This document shows, piece after piece, positions 56,973-64,000 of a stretch of DNA of 64,000 bases. Within the stretch, counting starts at the first letter, position 1, and every line of letters starts with the position of its first letter. The stretch comes from Lysinimonas soli (GTDB taxonomy: Bacteria; Actinomycetota; Actinomycetes; Actinomycetales; Microbacteriaceae). Under the pieces are notes generated by a model, which was given only the letters and a program-made list of their open reading frames with translations, was not told where the DNA came from and did no database searches. Location: NCBI RefSeq assembly GCF_042655435.1, contig NZ_JBHSMG010000003.1, positions 62,001 through 126,000 on the forward strand, given 5' to 3'. The position numbers were made by a program, and so were the translations under genes.

Positions 56973-58102
56973 CGGGCCCGGCCGGCACGGGCCCGACCGG
57001 CACGGGCCCCGTCGGCGTCGGAATCATCGGCGCCGGCGTCATCAGCACCCAGTACCTGCAGGTGCTCACGACCTTCCCGGATGTCGTGGTGCACTTCATC
57101 GCCGACCTCGATCTCGAGCGTGCGGCGGCTCAGGCGGCGGCCTTCGGCGTTCCCGGGCACGGTTCGGTCGCCGAGCTGCTGACCCGCGACGAGGTCGAGA
57201 TCGTCGTCAACCTCACGATCCCCGCCGCGCATGTCGAGGTCGGGCTGCAGGTGATCGAGGCGGGCAAGCACGTCTGGAGCGAGAAGCCCTTCGCGCTCGA
57301 CCGCGAGTCGGGCCGTCGTCTGCTGGCCGCCGCCTCCGCCCGGGGGCTGCGCGCCGCCTGCGCGCCCGACACCTTCCTGGGCGCCGGTCTGCAGTCGGCG
57401 CAGCGTCTGATCGAGGGCGGGCGTCTCGGGAGCCCCGTGTCGGCTCTCGCGATCATGCAGTCGGCAGGGCCGGAGCTCTGGCATCCCAACCCCGAGTTCC
57501 TGTTCGGAGTCGGGGCGGGCCCGTTGTTCGACATGGGCCCGTACTACCTCACCGCCCTCGTGCAGACCTTCGGGCCGATCGCGCGGGTCAGTGCGAGCTC
57601 GTCGACGGCACGCAGCCATCGCACGATCGGATCGGGCCCGCGCGCGGGCACCGTGTTCCCGGTCGAGGTGCCGACGCAGCACGACGCGCTCATCGAGTTC
57701 GAGTCGGGGGCGACCGCGGTGCTCGTGCTGAGCTTCGAGTCGGCGATCCGCCGCACCCTGCTCGAGATCACGGGAACGGATGCCGCGGCCGCCCTTCCCG
57801 ACCCCAACGGCTTCGACGGCGCGACGGCGCTGTTCGAGCCGGCCGACGGCGAGCCGACCCTGATCCCGGAGGCCGGCCCGGCCTTCGGCCGGGGGATGGG
57901 CGTGCTCGACCTCGCCCGCTCGATCCGGGCGGGCGTGCCCGAACGGGCCTCGGGGGCCCTCGCCTTCCATGTGCTCGACGCCATGATCTCGATCAGCGAG
58001 GCCGCGCAATCCGGTGCCTGGGTCGAGGTCGAGACCACCGTCGAGCGGCCGCGCGCCGTCCCGTCGGACTGGGACCCGGCGGCGGCGACTCTGGGCGGAT
58101 GA
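56969..58102 (+). CDS. Gfo/Idh/MocA family oxidoreductase
   Basis: NAD(P)-dependent dehydrogenase of 377 residues. The Rossmann motif VGIIGAGVISTQYLQVL comes after a Gly/Thr-rich start, EKPFALDRESGRRLLAAA carries the catalytic-lysine motif EKP, and FDMGPYYLTALVQTFGP is family typical. Probably oxidises a sugar or inositol made by the flanking isomerases. It overlaps the preceding gene, and its stop overlaps ATG 58099, one possible start of the next gene. Confidence 0.92.
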   Translation: MTGPAGTGPTGTGPVGVGIIGAGVISTQYLQVLTTFPDVVVHFIADLDLERAAAQAAAFGVPGHGSVAELLTRDEVEIVVNLTIPAAHVEVGLQVIEAGKHVWSEKPFALDRESGRRLLAAASARGLRAACAPDTFLGAGLQSAQRLIEGGRLGSPVSALAIMQSAGPELWHPNPEFLFGVGAGPLFDMGPYYLTALVQTFGPIARVSASSSTARSHRTIGSGPRAGTVFPVEVPTQHDALIEFESGATAVLVLSFESAIRRTLLEITGTDAAAALPDPNGFDGATALFEPADGEPTLIPEAGPAFGRGMGVLDLARSIRAGVPERASGALAFHVLDAMISISEAAQSGAWVEVETTVERPRAVPSDWDPAAATLGG

Positions 58103-58155
58103 CGCCGGAAGCCGCCCGAACCGCACCACGATCAGGCGAAACGAGGGGAACGACG

Positions 58156-59187
58156 TTGACGACACACCCGGTCACTCTGTTCACGGGTCAATGGGCCGAT
58201 CTGCCGCTCGAGGAGGTCGCGGAGCTCGCGGCCGAGTGGGGCTACGACGGGCTCGAGATCGCCTGTTCAGGTGAGCATCTCGATGTCTGGCGGGCGGCGG
58301 AGGATCCCGGTTATCTCGCCGACCGGCGGCAGATCCTCGAGCGGCACGGTCTGAAGGTCTTCGCCATCTCGGCCCACCTGACGGGCCAGGCGGTCTGCGA
58401 CGATCCGATCGACTTCCGTCACCAGGCCATCGTGCGCCCGCGGGTGTGGGGGGATGGCGACGCCGAAGGGGTGCGCCAGCGCGCCGCGGAGGAGTTGAAG
58501 CTCACGGCGAGAGCCGCACGGGCGCTCGGCGTCGACACGGTCGTCGGCTTCACCGGCTCGAAGATCTGGCCGTACGTGGCGATGTTCCCTCCCGTCCCCG
58601 GGCAGGTGATCGACGCCGGCTATCAGGACTTCGCGGATCGCTGGAACCCGATCCTCGATGTCTTCGACGGCGAGGGCGTGCGGTTCGCCCACGAGGTGCA
58701 CCCGAGCGAGATCGCCTACGACTACTGGACGAGCGTGCGCGCCCTCGAGGCGATCGAGCATCGTGCCGCGTTCGGGTTCAACTGGGACCCCTCGCACATG
58801 ATGTGGCAGCACGTCGATCCGGTGGCCTTCATCACCGACTTCGCCGATCGGATCTACCACGTCGACTGCAAGGACACCCGGCTGCGCACCCCCAACGGCC
58901 GTTACGGCGCGCTGGGCTCGCACCTGCCCTGGGGCGACCCGCGTCGCGGCTGGGACTTCGTGTCGACCGGCCACGGCGACGTGCCGTGGGAGGACTGCTT
59001 CCGCGCCCTGCGCTCGATCGGCTATGCGGGCCCGATCTCGGTCGAGTGGGAGGATGCCGGCATGGAGCGCCGGCACGGAGCGGCCGAGGCGGTCGACTTC
59101 GTCCGCTCGCTGCTCTGGGAGCTGCCGACCGCGTCGTTCGATGCGGCATTCAGCAGCCCGGCGGATGCGGGCGTGACGCCGGCCTGA
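58156..59187 (+). CDS. TIM-barrel sugar isomerase/epimerase, second copy
   Basis: Xylose-isomerase-like protein of 343 residues: LPLEEVAELAAEWGYDGLEIAC, FAHEVHPSEIAYDYWTS, GFNWDPSHMMWQHVDPVAF, IYHVDCKDT and SVEWEDAGMER give the metal-binding Glu, Asp, His and Glu. Similar to IolE/IolH-like proteins that pair with Gfo/Idh/MocA enzymes. TTG 58156 is preferred because GAGGGG sits seven bases upstream; ATG 58099 overlaps the upstream stop but adds an unconserved stretch. Confidence 0.88.
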   Translation: MTTHPVTLFTGQWADLPLEEVAELAAEWGYDGLEIACSGEHLDVWRAAEDPGYLADRRQILERHGLKVFAISAHLTGQAVCDDPIDFRHQAIVRPRVWGDGDAEGVRQRAAEELKLTARAARALGVDTVVGFTGSKIWPYVAMFPPVPGQVIDAGYQDFADRWNPILDVFDGEGVRFAHEVHPSEIAYDYWTSVRALEAIEHRAAFGFNWDPSHMMWQHVDPVAFITDFADRIYHVDCKDTRLRTPNGRYGALGSHLPWGDPRRGWDFVSTGHGDVPWEDCFRALRSIGYAGPISVEWEDAGMERRHGAAEAVDFVRSLLWELPTASFDAAFSSPADAGVTPA

Positions 59188-59223
59188 GCCGCGCTACCGG
59201 GCTGCGCCGCCGAGCCGCGTGGC

Positions 59224-60180
59224 TCAGCTGTCGCTGACCGACAGCACGATCTTGCCGCGGGTGTGGCCCTCTTCCACCTTCCGGTGGGCGTCGGCCGCCT
59301 GGGCGAGACCGAAGACCTGGTCGAGGTAGACCCGCACATCGCCGGATTCGAGCAGCCGGGAGATGATGGCGAGCGTCGCCCCGTCGGGCGCGACCTGGTA
59401 GCCGGTGGCACGAACGCCCGCGACGGCGGCCTCCTCGGCCATGGTCGGCCAGCTGCCGCTCGGCCCGTTGACGATGATGCCTCCCGGGCGGAGCACCGAG
59501 AGCGAGCGCGTCGCCGTCTCGTCCTTCACGTTTCCGATCAGGTCGATCACGGCATCCACCTCGTCGACGGCCTCCTCGAACCGCGTCGTCGTGTAGTCGA
59601 CGACCTCGGCGGCGCCGAGTTCGCGCAGCCATCCGACGTTGCGCGTGGACCCCGTCGCGACGACATGCGCACCGAAGTACGCGGCGAACTGCACCGCGAA
59701 GTGCCCGACGCCGCCGGATCCGGCGTGGATGAGCATCCGCTGCCCCTCGTGGGCCTTCGCCGTCTCGACGACCATGCCCCACGCCGTGAGCGCGGCCACC
59801 GGGACTCCGGCCGCTTCGGCGTGCGAGAGCGTGCTCGGCTTGCGCACGACGCTCAGCTCGGACACCGTCAGGTACTCCGCGTACGAGCCGCTCATGCGCG
59901 GCACCATCCCCATGCCGTACACCTCGGTTCCGGGTTGAAGGGGATGCGCCGCGTAGGGCGCCTCGACGACGACGCCGCTGAAGTCGAGACCGAGTATCGC
60001 GGGCAGGGTCGAGATCGCGGGGTAGCTGCCGCGGCCGGCGCGGGTCTTCGCATCGATCGGATTGACGCCGGCGGCCACGACCTTGACGAGCAGCTCGGAA
60101 CTCACCCGCACGGGTCGCTCGACCTCGGCCATGCCGAGCACCTCCGGCCCCCCGGCCTTCGACATCGTCATGGCCCGCAT
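59224..60180 (-). CDS. NADPH:quinone oxidoreductase-like, zinc-type alcohol dehydrogenase superfamily
   Basis: Medium-chain reductase of 318 residues: RAMTMSKAGGPEVL, VVAAGVNPIDAKTRAG, LGLDFSGVVVE, and the nucleotide motif HAGSGGVGHFAVQFAAYFGAHVVATGS. It lacks the structural zinc cysteines and fits the quinone-reductase/enoyl-reductase group. ATG 60180 is chosen with GAGGAG ten bases upstream; ATG 60189 is too close to that site. Single gene, substrate unknown. Confidence 0.9.
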   Translation of the reverse strand: MRAMTMSKAGGPEVLGMAEVERPVRVSSELLVKVVAAGVNPIDAKTRAGRGSYPAISTLPAILGLDFSGVVVEAPYAAHPLQPGTEVYGMGMVPRMSGSYAEYLTVSELSVVRKPSTLSHAEAAGVPVAALTAWGMVVETAKAHEGQRMLIHAGSGGVGHFAVQFAAYFGAHVVATGSTRNVGWLRELGAAEVVDYTTTRFEEAVDEVDAVIDLIGNVKDETATRSLSVLRPGGIIVNGPSGSWPTMAEEAAVAGVRATGYQVAPDGATLAIISRLLESGDVRVYLDQVFGLAQAADAHRKVEEGHTRGKIVLSVSDS

Positions 60181-60341
60181 GGTGGTCATTCTCCTCGGCC
60201 TCCCCGCCTCCCCTCCAGTAAACGGGGGCAATGATACGGCGGTGTTACGGCGGCATCACCGTGTTGCAAACCTTCCTCAGCTCCCCATGGCCGACCCACT
60301 AGCATTTCGGCAGGGCGCAAGCGTGCCCAGAGGGGTCTGGC

Positions 60342-61028
60342 ATGCGCGCACTGTTCGGGATTCTGCGGATCGCGGGGGTCGTCGCGGGCGTTGCCGCCAT
60401 GGTCGGTCAGCTGATCACGACCTACAACAAGTGGGCGAGCCTCGGAATCCGCAACCTCTCCGGCGTCTTCGTCAACTTCTTCAGCTTCTTCACGATCGAC
60501 TCCAACGTCGGCGCGGTCGTCGTGTTCGCGATCGGTGCCGTGCTGCTGCTGCGACGGGTGGACGACCCGCGGTGGTTCGCGATCCTGCGCGCGAGCGTCA
60601 CGGCGTACATGGTCGTCACCTTCGTCGTCTACAACCTGCTTCTGCGCGGCATCGAGCTGCCTCAGGGCACGACGCTGCCCTGGTCGAACGAGGTGCTGCA
60701 CGTCGTCGCGCCGCTGCTCATCATCGTCGACTGGTTCTTCGCGCCGGGCCGTCGCCGACTCGAGTGGAGGGAGCTGCGGATCATCGTGGCGTTCCCGATC
60801 CTCTGGGTGGTCTACACGCTCATCCGGGGCCCCCTTGCGTACAACGAGGTCGGCAAGAAGCCGACCTGGTACCCGTATCCCTTCCTCGACCCCTCGCTCT
60901 CGCCGGAGGGGTACTTCTCGGTCGCGTTCTACGTCATCCTCATCGCCGGTGTGATCCTTGCGGTCGGCGCCGGGGTCATCTGGGTCTCGCGGCGTGGCGC
61001 CCGGTGGCCGTTGCGGGCAATCGCCTGA
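60342..61028 (+). CDS. Pr6Pr-type membrane protein
   Basis: Protein of 228 residues with six helices: ILRIAGVVAGVAAMVGQLITTYN, FVNFFSFFTIDSNVGAVVVF, AYMVVTFVVYNLLLRG, HVVAPLLIIVDWFFAPGRR and YPFLDPSLSPEGYFSVAFYVIL. The NFFSFFTIDSN and VYNLLLRG pattern marks the Pr6Pr family, seen in many actinobacteria and of unknown function. GAGGGG precedes the ATG. Confidence 0.88.
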   Translation: MRALFGILRIAGVVAGVAAMVGQLITTYNKWASLGIRNLSGVFVNFFSFFTIDSNVGAVVVFAIGAVLLLRRVDDPRWFAILRASVTAYMVVTFVVYNLLLRGIELPQGTTLPWSNEVLHVVAPLLIIVDWFFAPGRRRLEWRELRIIVAFPILWVVYTLIRGPLAYNEVGKKPTWYPYPFLDPSLSPEGYFSVAFYVILIAGVILAVGAGVIWVSRRGARWPLRAIA

Positions 61029-61067
61029 ACCGCCGAGACCGCTGAGACTCCGAACCCCGGGACCGCC

Positions 61068-61853
61068 GTGCGCCTGATCGACCGTTCGGCCGCGCTCATC
61101 GGCACGCTGTGCCTCGGCGCCGCTCTCGTCATGCTCTGGATCACGCGTCTCAGCGTGCCGTACGAGCTGTACGTGAGCGAACTCGGCGCGGTCGGGATGC
61201 CGACGGCCCACGCCTTCCAGATCGTGCTTCTGCTCATCGTGCTGGGCGCGACGCTCATCGCGTGGGCGGGCCGTGGCATCCGCTCGCGGGCGAGGATGCT
61301 GCGCGGCTGGATCCCGGCCGTCTCGCTCTGGGCGGCCGCCGGCTTCTTCCTGATCGACTCGCAGGTGAGCTGCACCCCCGGATGTCCGCTTCCGGTCGGC
61401 GCCACCTTCACGCTCCAGGATTTCGTGCACACCCTCTCGGCGGTCCTCGCCTTCGCCGCGGCCAGCTGGGCGATGCTGCAGTGCGCCTTCGCGGTCGGAC
61501 ATCCGGTGCTCGCGCGCTTCTCGCTGGCCGCCGCGGTCGCGGTCGCGGCGATCTCGGCGGCGGGCGGCCTCATGTCGCTGCTGCACTTCCAGACCGGCCT
61601 GGGCAGCCGCCTCGAGCTGGTCGCCACGACCGTCGGCCTGAGTTGGATCGTCGTCTTCGGCGCCTCGCTCGCGGTCGTGCGGACTTCGTCGCTCCCGTCA
61701 GCGGCGCATCGCGGCCAGCAGCTGATCGGCCAGGCCGATCAGGCGGTGGATCTCGTTCTCGTCCCGGTCGACCCAGCGCACCTCGGGCTCGGCGCCGACC
61801 GGCACGAACCCGTCGTGCTGCTCCCAGACGACGAGGGTGCGCTCGGCGCCTAA
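61068..61853 (+). CDS. DUF998-type membrane protein
   Basis: Membrane protein of 261 residues with about six helices in the first 205 residues (AALIGTLCLGAALVMLWI; FQIVLLLIVLGATLIAWAG; WIPAVSLWAAAGFFLID; LAFAAASWAMLQCAF; LVATTVGLSWIVVFGASLAVV), resembling DUF998. The remaining 50 residues are hydrophilic and antisense to the YqaJ-like gene, so they may be an accidental extension through a lost stop. The GTG start has no clear Shine-Dalgarno sequence. Confidence 0.75.
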   Translation: MRLIDRSAALIGTLCLGAALVMLWITRLSVPYELYVSELGAVGMPTAHAFQIVLLLIVLGATLIAWAGRGIRSRARMLRGWIPAVSLWAAAGFFLIDSQVSCTPGCPLPVGATFTLQDFVHTLSAVLAFAAASWAMLQCAFAVGHPVLARFSLAAAVAVAAISAAGGLMSLLHFQTGLGSRLELVATTVGLSWIVVFGASLAVVRTSSLPSAAHRGQQLIGQADQAVDLVLVPVDPAHLGLGADRHEPVVLLPDDEGALGA

Positions 61854-62333
61854 CACGTACTGCTGCCACCACACCTGACGCAGGTAGTGCCGCGGGATGC
61901 TCCTCCACGCCGAGTTCGTGGTCTTGATCTCGCACAGCTCGAGGGCCGTCCGGTTGTCGGAACCGGCGGCCGAGAGCGCCCGCTCCCGCATCCCGTCGGG
62001 GGTGGCGAGGTGCTCGGGCCGACCGTCGGCGTGGAACAGCGCGCTGCTCGGTTGCATCCCGTAGACGCGCCGGGCCCAGTGTGCGATCTCCGGCTCGCGC
62101 AGCCGGCCGTGCGCCGTGAACGCGTTGCCGCCGAAGCGGCTGCCCAGCAGCTTCTCGAGCGCGAGGCCGTTGAGGGCCTTGGGGCCCGAGAGCCGCGCGA
62201 CATCGGTTGCGGTGACGCCGCGGGCGCGGGCCTTGAGCCAGGCGACCCGGTCGTTCGCGTCGGCGACGATGCGGTCGGTGTGCCGGCTCGGGGGGTCGTC
62301 CCACAGGGAGAGGGTGGGCTGCACGAGGGTCAC
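61698..62333 (-). CDS. YqaJ-like (lambda-exonuclease-type) nuclease
   Basis: PD-(D/E)XK-type protein of 211 residues with the YqaJ pattern: ARGVTATDVARLSG, AHGRLREPEIAHWARR, ELCEIKTTNSAW with the catalytic Glu and Lys, and YLRQVWWQQYVLGAERTLVVW. Normally a phage or plasmid recombination exonuclease; chromosomal copies like this are common in actinobacteria without a phage around them. Its 3' end overlaps the DUF998 gene by 156 bases on the opposite strand. Confidence 0.85.
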   Translation of the reverse strand: MTLVQPTLSLWDDPPSRHTDRIVADANDRVAWLKARARGVTATDVARLSGPKALNGLALEKLLGSRFGGNAFTAHGRLREPEIAHWARRVYGMQPSSALFHADGRPEHLATPDGMRERALSAAGSDNRTALELCEIKTTNSAWRSIPRHYLRQVWWQQYVLGAERTLVVWEQHDGFVPVGAEPEVRWVDRDENEIHRLIGLADQLLAAMRR

Positions 62334-62592
62334 CCGTCCATTGTGGGGCGTGCCCCGGTCATCGCGTGGTGCGACGCTCGTCCCCCGGTTGCTGTACCCC
62401 GAACCGGCCGAATCACCCCCGAACGAGTGTCGGCACTATGGAGGACACCCCCCGGAGTGGGGCAGACGAACCCCCCGAACGAGTGTCGGCATTCGGGGGG
62501 ACATGGCCGTAGCTTTCATATGGGGGACAAACCAGTCCCCCTTTCAACTGACATACTCCGCCTGGGGGCGGGACGACGTGAGGACGGACGAG
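62334..62592. repeat. Non-coding stretch with repeated GAACGAGTGTCGGCA motif
   Basis: A 19-base sequence CCCCGAACGAGTGTCGGCA occurs twice (62417-62435 and 62473-62491). The second copy is inside a hairpin with arms CCCCCCGAA (62471-62479) and TTCGGGGGG (62492-62500). A further hairpin GGGGGAC/GTCCCCC is at 62522-62541. No gene is visible. Confidence 0.75.
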
Positions 62593-62790
62593 ATGGACCA
62601 GCTGGGGAACATCGCAGGTGCAGCCAAGGAGGTCGCCCACCTCGCACACGAGCAGGCCGCCGCCACCGGATTCGCCCCGGTGCCGACCCTCGTGCTCTTC
62701 GGAGTCATCGCTCTCTTCGGAGTCGTCGCCCTCGTGGTCGGCGGCACCGGTCGTCGCCCCCGTGGAGCGCACCGGGCGCATCGGGTCTGA
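62593..62790 (+). CDS. Small single-helix membrane protein
   Basis: Protein of 65 residues: a helical N-terminus MDQLGNIAGAAKEVAHLAHE, one transmembrane segment VPTLVLFGVIALFGVVALVV and a basic tail. AGGACGGACGAG lies just before ATG 62593. Such small proteins are common before response-regulator genes in Microbacteriaceae, but no function is known to me. Confidence 0.75.
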   Translation: MDQLGNIAGAAKEVAHLAHEQAAATGFAPVPTLVLFGVIALFGVVALVVGGTGRRPRGAHRAHRV

Positions 62791-62847
62791 GGCGACTCGA
62801 CCGCTGACCGAGCCCGGCCCGAACCTGCTCGGCAAGCGTTCGTCCGC

Positions 62848-62883
62848 TTCACAGGATCCTCATAGCCGGCGGGAGCTTCATAG
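62848..62883 (+). promoter_or_regulatory. Direct repeats upstream of the response regulator
   Basis: Three similar seven-base motifs TTCACAG (62848), CTCATAG (62859) and TTCATAG (62877) lie within 40 bases of GTG 62888. Their spacing (11 and 18 bases) and TTCA core suit binding by a winged-helix response regulator, perhaps the gene's own product. Confidence 0.4.
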
Positions 62884-62887
62884 ACAG

Positions 62888-63628
62888 GTGACCACACCTC
62901 AGACGCTCCCGCCGGCCAAGCTCACCCGCATCGACGGCTCGCCTGTGCGAGCCCTCGTCGTCGACGATGAGGTGTCGCTCGGCGACCTTCTGCAGATGGC
63001 CCTCCGATACGAGGGCTGGGATGTCCGCACCGCCACCGGGGGCCAGCAGGCTCTCTCGATCGCCCGGCAGTTCAAGCCCGACGTGGTCGTGCTCGATGTG
63101 ATGATGCCCGACCTGGACGGCCTCGAGGTGCTGCACCGGATGCGCGCGGACGGCCTCGACATCCCGGTGCTGTTCCTGACGGCGAAGGACTCGGTCGACG
63201 ACAGGATCGCCGGGCTCACCGCCGGCGGCGACGATTACGTCACCAAGCCGTTCAGCCTCGAGGAGGTCGTGGCCCGTCTGCGCGGGCTCATCCGGCGCTC
63301 GTCGCGCATCGTGAGCGACGCGATCGATCCCGAACTGCGGGTCGGAGACCTGCTCCTGAACGAGGAGAGCTACGAGGTGTCGCGCGCGGGCGTCCCGATC
63401 GAGCTCACGGCCACCGAGTTCGAGCTGCTGCGCTACCTCATGCGCAACCCGCGCCGCGTTCTGAGCAAGTCGCAGATCCTCGACCGGGTCTGGAGCTACG
63501 ACTTCGGCGGCCGATCGAGCATCGTCGAGATCTACATCTCGTACCTGCGCAAGAAGATCGATGCGGATGCCGCCCCGATGATCCACACCGTGCGCGGCGT
63601 CGGCTACCTCATCAAGCCCGCGAGCTGA
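62888..63628 (+). CDS. OmpR/PhoB-type response regulator
   Basis: Response regulator of 246 residues. The receiver is at about 18-130: acidic pair VVDDE, phospho-acceptor Asp in VVLDVMMPDLDGLE, Thr in LTAKDS and Lys in VTKPFS. The winged-helix DNA-binding domain (about 150-245) has LTATEFELLRYLMRNPRRVLSKSQILDRVWSYDF and the wing HTVRGVGYL. Related to TcrA/PrrA-type regulators. No histidine kinase lies downstream in the window, so the partner must be elsewhere. Confidence 0.94.
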   Translation: MTTPQTLPPAKLTRIDGSPVRALVVDDEVSLGDLLQMALRYEGWDVRTATGGQQALSIARQFKPDVVVLDVMMPDLDGLEVLHRMRADGLDIPVLFLTAKDSVDDRIAGLTAGGDDYVTKPFSLEEVVARLRGLIRRSSRIVSDAIDPELRVGDLLLNEESYEVSRAGVPIELTATEFELLRYLMRNPRRVLSKSQILDRVWSYDFGGRSSIVEIYISYLRKKIDADAAPMIHTVRGVGYLIKPAS

Positions 63629-63699
63629 GCGCCGCCGCCCCCGCCGCCTCGGTGAGGGGAACCGGGGGGCTACCGTTGACCCGAGGGAAGGACGGTCGG

Positions 63700-64000
63700 A
63701 TGCGGATCGCAGTCACCGGAGGCAGCGGCAAGCTGGGGCGCGGCGTCGTCGCCGTTCTGCGCGAGGCAGGGCACGACGTGTTCAACCTGGATCGCGCCCC
63801 CGCTCCCGGCGGACCGGCCCGCGGACCGGGCTTCGTCGAGATCGACCTGAGCGACTACGGGCAGGTCGCCGACGCGCTCAGCGGGGTCGAGGAGGTCTTC
63901 GACTCGCTGGACGCGGTCGTGCACCTCGCGGCGATCCCCGCTCCGGGGCTGGCGAGCAACGTCGCCACGTTCCAGAACAACATGGCGGTCGGCTACAACG
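63700..64000 (+). CDS. NAD-dependent epimerase/dehydratase (3' end outside window)
   Basis: First 100 residues of an extended SDR: the Rossmann motif VTGGSGKLGRGVVAVLREAGHDV and VVHLAAIPAPG. Resembles uronate dehydrogenase or UDP-glucose-4-epimerase-like proteins. GGGAAGGA lies seven bases before ATG 63700. The catalytic YxxxK lies outside the window. Confidence 0.88.
   Translation, partial: MRIAVTGGSGKLGRGVVAVLREAGHDVFNLDRAPAPGGPARGPGFVEIDLSDYGQVADALSGVEEVFDSLDAVVHLAAIPAPGLASNVATFQNNMAVGYN

Noticed and set aside
1..64000. CRISPR array or prophage
   Set aside because: No regularly spaced repeats and no phage structural genes were seen; the YqaJ-like gene stands alone.

Overview
The window is high-GC DNA from an actinobacterium, most likely a member of the Microbacteriaceae (inference). 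The signs are GTG and TTG starts, the order tRNA-Trp / secE / nusG / rplK / rplA with a long acidic extension on NusG, a MoeZ-type ThiF with rhodanese domain, paired HadA/HadB-like dehydratases next to murB, an LAxTG-type surface anchor, and TAGCCT-like -10 boxes placed so that several genes look leaderless.

Positions 1-26.3 kb look accessory. They hold TetR regulators with short-chain dehydrogenases, an ECF41-type sigma factor with its divergent oxidoreductase, and a sugar-sulfate island (5.6-16.0 kb). The island contains a ROK repressor, a cytosolic sulfatase, an SsuABC-like transporter, an AGE-family epimerase, a lipoprotein binding protein, a ROK kinase, NagB, a truncated second sulfatase, two DUF202 membrane proteins and a formylglycine-generating enzyme. 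Then come an MFS exporter with its TetR, a secreted phosphodiesterase and a 1459-residue secreted GH78 rhamnosidase. Several genes here are decayed: a TetR without its first helix, a sulfatase stub, and MarR and LacI remnants lying head to head.

Positions 26.3-35.3 kb are a thiamine locus: thiF/moeZ, thiG, thiS and thiO on the minus strand, thiE on the plus strand, and a TPP riboswitch-led operon of ykoE, a ykoD-ykoC fusion and a thiD-tenA fusion. Positions 35.4-42.4 kb hold an esterase, an SDR, an acyl-CoA dehydrogenase / TetR / thiolase operon and an ABC-2 exporter. Positions 42.5-46.8 kb hold a membrane-fused ECF sigma factor with Ig-like domains, a secreted HNH lipoprotein, a SnoaL-like protein, an Imm-5-like protein and a 26-residue Cys-x-x-Cys peptide under its own promoter.

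Positions 46.8-56 kb are largely core: hadA-hadB-murB, an IS481-family insertion, lysE, a surface-anchored protein, tRNA-Trp, secE, nusG, rplK and rplA. The rest carries a three-gene sugar-catabolic operon (two TIM-barrel isomerases around a Gfo/Idh/MocA dehydrogenase), a quinone-oxidoreductase-like protein, membrane proteins, a YqaJ-like nuclease, an OmpR-type response regulator and the start of an epimerase.

The most interesting unit is the sulfate island. It appears to import a sulfated amino sugar intact, remove the sulfate in the cytosol, epimerise and phosphorylate the sugar, and deaminate it to fructose-6-phosphate, with the sulfatase's own activating enzyme nearby.
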